A stretch of DNA of 8,793 bases. It comes from Ruminococcaceae bacterium UBA1691. Lineage in GTDB: Bacteria > Bacillota > Clostridia > Oscillospirales > Acutalibacteraceae. Each line of letters opens with the position of its first letter. Position 1 is the stretch's first letter. The DNA lies in the NCBI GenBank assembly GCA_002320555.1, contig DCJV01000016.1, positions 13,288 to 22,080 on the forward strand. The letters are read 5' to 3'. A program made the position numbers and the translations under genes. Below are positions 6,927-8,793 of this stretch, piece by piece. The notes beneath the pieces are model-generated. The model was not told the DNA's origin. It saw only the letters and a program-made list of their open reading frames with translations, and ran no database searches.

Positions 6927-6955
6927 ATTATATAGCCTGCCCTATGAGAAATCAA
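6927..6955 (-). promoter_or_regulatory. sigma-A-type promoter for the ANTAR-dapF operon
   Basis: On the minus strand TTGATT (6950-6955) and a perfect TATAAT (6927-6932) are separated by exactly 17 bases. Transcription would begin near 6920, leaving a leader of roughly 35 bases before the ATG at 6885. That is too short for a structured leader, so the regulator gene itself does not appear to be controlled by attenuation. Confidence 0.8.
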
Positions 6956-7098
6956 TTGTCAGATTGCGCGGGATCGGGCTTTGATCGTTTTCAAAAAATG
7001 GGCATGTTGTCAAAGCTGACGGCGTAACTCAAAACGGTTGCCTCCAGTAGATTTGACATCTGAATATATTTGCTTGGCCCTCTTGCCAATGGAGGATT

Positions 7099-7275
7099 AT
7101 GCGGCCGGTGCGGCTGCTGGATCGGAAAACTGCTCTACTCTTCGATTCCTTTGTTTGCAGCATCCATAAAAGGTTCATTTTGAAACGCTATGCAATGTTT
7201 ATTTATGCGCTAAATAGCGCAAATCATGTATATTTTTTCTACCTGAAACGGATTGATAGAATATTATATGTATAA
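7099..7275 (+). CDS. doubtful 58-aa ORF
   Basis: A GGAGG at 7091-7095 lies only 3 bases before ATG 7099, opening 58 codons to TAA 7273-7275. The product (begins MRPVRLLDRKTALLF, ends IDRILYV) is basic and aromatic-rich. Its codons include ATA, TTA, CTA and AGA, unlike the GC-rich usage of the neighbouring genes, and the frame runs through the AT-rich intergenic DNA and a perfect dyad. It is more likely chance than a gene; listed because of the ribosome binding site. Confidence 0.12.
   Translation: MRPVRLLDRKTALLFDSFVCSIHKRFILKRYAMFIYALNSANHVYFFYLKRIDRILYV
7206..7221. promoter_or_regulatory. 7-bp-arm dyad, possible operator
   Basis: TGCGCTA and TAGCGCA face each other around a central AA, a perfect inverted repeat. 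The spacing is too tight for a stable RNA hairpin, so a dimeric DNA-binding protein is the more natural reading. It lies between the two divergent promoters, about 250 bases from the regulator promoter and 150 bases from the carA promoter candidate. No known operator consensus was recognised. Confidence 0.4.
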
Positions 7276-7304
7276 TGCCCGAGAAGGGACGCATCCCGGG
7301 AGCA
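7276..7304 (+). other. hairpin with internal loop after a TATAAT
   Basis: TGC at 7276-7278 pairs with GCA at 7302-7304 and CC at 7279-7280 with GG at 7299-7300; then a purine-rich 5' bulge GAGAA (7281-7285) is opposite one G, and GGGA (7286-7289) pairs with TCCC (7294-7297) around the tetraloop CGCA. There is no T-tract, so it is not a terminator. The purine bulge recalls PyrR-type RNA sites, but the conserved loop sequence of those is absent. Confidence 0.35.
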
Positions 7305-7359
7305 TAATTTGTGCGCAATGCCGTTCTTTTGATTTTTCGCTTTTTTAAGCGGATTTCTG

Positions 7360-7388
7360 TTGAAATCCGGAAAGAAACATGCTAATAT
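7360..7388 (+). promoter_or_regulatory. candidate carAB promoter
   Basis: TTGAAA (7360-7365) and TAATAT (7383-7388) are 17 bases apart, matching five and four of six consensus bases. Transcription would begin near 7395, just before the leader hairpin at 7399-7433. The -35 lies within a perfect 8-bp hairpin (7350-7369, CGGATTTC with GAAATCCG), so the resemblance could be coincidental. A promoter further upstream, for example around the TATAAT at 7271, is an alternative. Confidence 0.42.
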
Positions 7389-7398
7389 TAACGTTTAG

Positions 7399-7433
7399 AA
7401 GAAGGGCGGAGGGACGAGCTTTGCCTCCTTCTT
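7399..7433 (+). ncRNA. carA leader hairpin
   Basis: AAGAAGG (7399-7405) pairs with CCTTCTT (7427-7433), seven base pairs, and AGG (7410-7412) may pair with CCT (7424-7426) across a GCGG bulge. It is the first strong structure in the carA leader and precedes the terminator at 7467-7505. Its 3' arm is pyrimidine-rich (CCTCCTTC) and complementary to part of the carA ribosome binding site (GAAGG, 7536-7540), so alternative pairing is conceivable. Confidence 0.45.
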
Positions 7434-7466
7434 ACGCACGGCGTTATGCTTCCCTTGGCGGGAAAC

Positions 7467-7505
7467 AGCGGGGATCGGCAGACGCGCCGAACCCGCTTCT
7501 TTTTT
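7467..7505 (+). terminator. intrinsic terminator in the carA leader (attenuator candidate)
   Basis: AGCGGG (7467-7472) pairs with CCCGCT (7492-7497), and TCGGC (7475-7479) with GCCGA (7486-7490), separated by a small internal loop, with hexaloop AGACGC. The tail is TCTTTTTT (7498-7505). This is a strong rho-independent terminator, and it ends 40 bases before the carA start in the same direction, with no gene before it on that strand. It therefore most likely attenuates carAB transcription. A short hairpin GCCC-GTTC-GGGC follows at 7506-7517. The regulator (PyrR, ANTAR, leader translation or other) cannot be named from the sequence. Confidence 0.8.
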
Positions 7506-7544
7506 GCCCGTTCGGGCCCAACGATTCTAATTCAGGAAGGCACG

Positions 7545-8633
7545 GTGAAGCCAGTGAGAGCTTATCTGGTTCTGGAAGACGGTTCCATCTTTGAGGGCGA
7601 GGCCCGCGGCGCATTCCGCGAAATGGCATGCGAGGTCGTGTTCAATACCTCCATGACCGGGTACCTTGAAATTTTGACCGATCCGTCCTATGCCGGGCAG
7701 GGCGTGGTGATGACGTACCCGATGATCGGCAACTACGGCGTCAGCCGCGAGGATTTTGAATCCATTCGATTGCAGCCGTGTGCATTCTTTTTGCATGAGT
7801 TGTGCGATACACCTTCTAATTTCCGCAGTACTGCTTCTTTGGAATCGGTGCTCAAAGAATTTGATATTCCCTGCATCGTCGGCCTCGATACGCGCGCGAT
7901 TGTCAAAAAACTCCGGGAAAGCGGCACCATGCGCGGTATGATGACCGGCGATCTTTCTAATATGAAGCACTGCATGGATGTGATCCGGGATTTCCGCCAG
8001 GTTGATCTGGTGGAGTCCGTGAGCATCACGAAGCCCGAGGTGGTGGGCGCGGGCAACACCGGCCCGAAGATCGCGCTGATGGATTTCGGCGTCAAGCGCA
8101 ATATCGCGCGGAGCCTGGCAAGCCGTGGCTGCGAGGTCACGGTTTACCCCTGCTTTGCCACGGCGGCAGAGATCATCGCCGCAAAACCGGACGGGCTCAT
8201 GCTCTCCAACGGCCCGGGCGACCCGAAGGACTGCACGGGGATCATTCGCGAGATTGCGAAGCTCTATGATTATGGGATGCCGACCTTTGCCATCTGCCTT
8301 GGCCACCAGCTCATGGCGCTCTCCCAGGGCGGCGACACCGAGCGCATGAAATACGGCCACCGCGGCGCAAACCATCCGGTCAAGTTCCTGGAGGAGGACC
8401 GCTCCTACATCTCCTCGCAGAACCACGGCTATATGGTCAAGGCCGAGGGCCTGCCGCAGAATGCGGAGGTCAACTGCGTCAACGTAAACGACGGCACCGT
8501 GGAGGGCGTCGTCTACCACGGGAAGCCGGTTTTCACCGTCCAGTTCCATCCGGAGGCGTCCCCCGGCCCACATGATACATCGTTTCTGTTCGACAAGTTT
8601 ATCCGCATGATTGAGAAGGAGGAGCTGCAATGA
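7545..8633 (+). CDS. carA: carbamoyl phosphate synthase small subunit CarA
   Basis: The glutaminase subunit: hydrolyses glutamine and passes ammonia to CarB for carbamoyl phosphate, which feeds pyrimidine and arginine synthesis. The 362-aa product has the CarA-specific N-terminal domain (AYLVLEDGSIFEG, then VVFNTSMTGYLEILTDPSY and GLDTRAIVKKLRESG) and a class I glutamine amidotransferase domain from about 175. The triad is intact: Cys251 in FAICLGHQLMALS, His335 and Glu337 in VQFHPEAS; NGPGDP and FGHRGANHP-type KYGHRGANHP are also present. I chose GTG 7545, with AGGAAGG 4 bases upstream; GTG 7554 would give a start closer to most homologues (VRAYLVLEDG) but its spacing is about 13. The frame stays open to ATG 7446, but that reading would run through the terminator and has no binding site. 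It overlaps carB by ATGA. Confidence 0.97.
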   Translation: MKPVRAYLVLEDGSIFEGEARGAFREMACEVVFNTSMTGYLEILTDPSYAGQGVVMTYPMIGNYGVSREDFESIRLQPCAFFLHELCDTPSNFRSTASLESVLKEFDIPCIVGLDTRAIVKKLRESGTMRGMMTGDLSNMKHCMDVIRDFRQVDLVESVSITKPEVVGAGNTGPKIALMDFGVKRNIARSLASRGCEVTVYPCFATAAEIIAAKPDGLMLSNGPGDPKDCTGIIREIAKLYDYGMPTFAICLGHQLMALSQGGDTERMKYGHRGANHPVKFLEEDRSYISSQNHGYMVKAEGLPQNAEVNCVNVNDGTVEGVVYHGKPVFTVQFHPEASPGPHDTSFLFDKFIRMIEKEELQ

Positions 8634-8793
8634 TCGATCAAAGCATCAAAAAAGTCCTCGTCATCGGTTCCGGCCCTATCATCATCGGCCAGGCGGCGGA
8701 GTTCGACTACGCCGGCACGCAGGCCTGCCGCTCCCTGCATGAGGAGGGGGTGGAGGTTGTGCTCGTCAACTCCAACCCCGCCACCATCATGAC
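8630..8793 (+). CDS. carB: carbamoyl phosphate synthase large subunit CarB (5' part)
   Basis: Only the first 54 codons are in the window. They read MIDQSIKKVLVIGSGPIIIG, then QAAEFDYAGTQACRSLHEEG and VEVVLVNSNPATIM, the typical start of the CarB pre-ATP-grasp domain. The full enzyme, normally about 1,060 residues, has two ATP-grasp halves that phosphorylate bicarbonate and carbamate. AAGGAGG (8616-8622) lies 7 bases before the ATG, and the start overlaps the carA stop as ATGA (8630-8633), giving coupled 1:1 synthesis of the two subunits. The gene is cut by the window edge, so completeness cannot be judged. Confidence 0.97.
   Translation, partial: MIDQSIKKVLVIGSGPIIIGQAAEFDYAGTQACRSLHEEGVEVVLVNSNPATIM

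Larger units (their letters stand above)
6956..7382. other. AT-rich divergent intergenic region
   Basis: No convincing gene is seen between the regulator promoter and the carA leader. The stretch from about 7140 to 7400 is clearly richer in A and T than the flanking genes. It contains a TTGACA at 7053-7058 without a matching -10, a TGAATATATTT (7061-7071) resembling half an ArgR box, a weak ORF at 7099-7275, a dyad at 7206-7221, a TATAAT at 7271-7276 without a convincing -35, a hairpin at 7276-7304, and a short hairpin at 7350-7369. It probably holds the upstream control region of carAB. Confidence 0.6.

Noticed and set aside
7059..7076. ArgR-box-like sequence (TNTGAAT followed by A/T-rich centre)
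   Set aside because: Only the left half fits; the right half matches two of five conserved bases, so it is not called as an operator. Mentioned only because carAB also serves arginine synthesis.
7053..7081. Promoter starting with a perfect TTGACA at 7053
   Set aside because: No acceptable -10 occurs 15-19 bases downstream (GGCCCT region), so a -35 alone is not a promoter.
7236..7243. TTTCTACC resembling the J2/3 core of a purine riboswitch
   Set aside because: The flanking sequence cannot form the P2/L2 and P3/L3 arms with their conserved loops, and carA is not a usual purine riboswitch target; an 8-base match is likely chance.
7399..7433. PyrR binding loop in the carA leader
   Set aside because: The conserved CCNGNGAGG-type loop sequence is not present in this hairpin or at 7276-7304.
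7467..7497. ANTAR-type hexaloop in the carA terminator (loop AGACGC)
   Set aside because: The loop has A at position 1 but C rather than G at position 4, and no second matching hexaloop hairpin lies just upstream.
7446..7544. N-terminal extension of carA from ATG 7446
   Set aside because: No ribosome binding site, the extra residues lack homology to CarA, and the frame crosses the terminator; GTG 7545 has a good binding site.
7527..8630. Long open frame antisense to carA
   Set aside because: A shadow of GC-rich codon usage; its translation is low in family-like motifs and the opposite strand is plainly CarA.

Overview
This window carries core biosynthesis genes from what looks like an anaerobic Gram-positive Clostridia-type bacterium (Bacillota). 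The evidence is strong GGAGG-type ribosome binding sites, the LL-diaminopimelate aminotransferase (DapL) route to lysine and peptidoglycan precursors, an Fe-S type glutamine PRPP amidotransferase with a short propeptide, a long adenylosuccinate lyase similar to those of animals, and an ANTAR-domain RNA-binding regulator. Coding regions are GC-rich, especially at third codon positions, while the main intergenic region is AT-rich. The exact taxon cannot be fixed from sequence reading alone.

Layout. Positions 1-87 hold the tail of an unidentified plus-strand gene, followed by a possible 21-codon ORF (156-221) and a hairpin terminator at 243-275 that probably works in both directions. From 6885 down to 332, six genes run on the minus strand: an ANTAR regulator, dapF, dapL, purC, purF and purB. 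The regulator and dapF overlap by ATGA and share a good sigma-A-type promoter (6927-6955). A hairpin terminator between dapL and purC (4106-4140) suggests that the DAP pair and the purine trio are at least partly separate transcription units, or that read-through there is controlled. On the plus strand, diverging from the regulator, lie carA (GTG start at 7545) and the first 54 codons of carB, again joined by an ATGA overlap.

Functions. DapL makes LL-diaminopimelate from tetrahydrodipicolinate and DapF epimerises it to meso-diaminopimelate, so they perform consecutive steps. PurF starts de novo purine synthesis; PurC and PurB carry out the SAICAR and adenylosuccinate lyase steps, and PurB also completes AMP synthesis. 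CarA and CarB make carbamoyl phosphate for pyrimidines and arginine. Three of the products (PurF, CarA and DapL) use glutamine or glutamate nitrogen, and known ANTAR proteins often control nitrogen metabolism, so a nitrogen-linked regulator here is plausible but unproven.

The least ordinary parts are the regulatory ones: the ANTAR protein whose receiver-like domain lacks the phospho-acceptor aspartate and is coupled to dapF; an intrinsic terminator 40 bases before carA with an upstream hairpin and an arginine-rich overlapping ORF, resembling an attenuator; and a roughly 590-base divergent intergenic region with several dyads. I found no mobile element, CRISPR array, tRNA or rRNA gene, and no clear evidence of a wholly new system.
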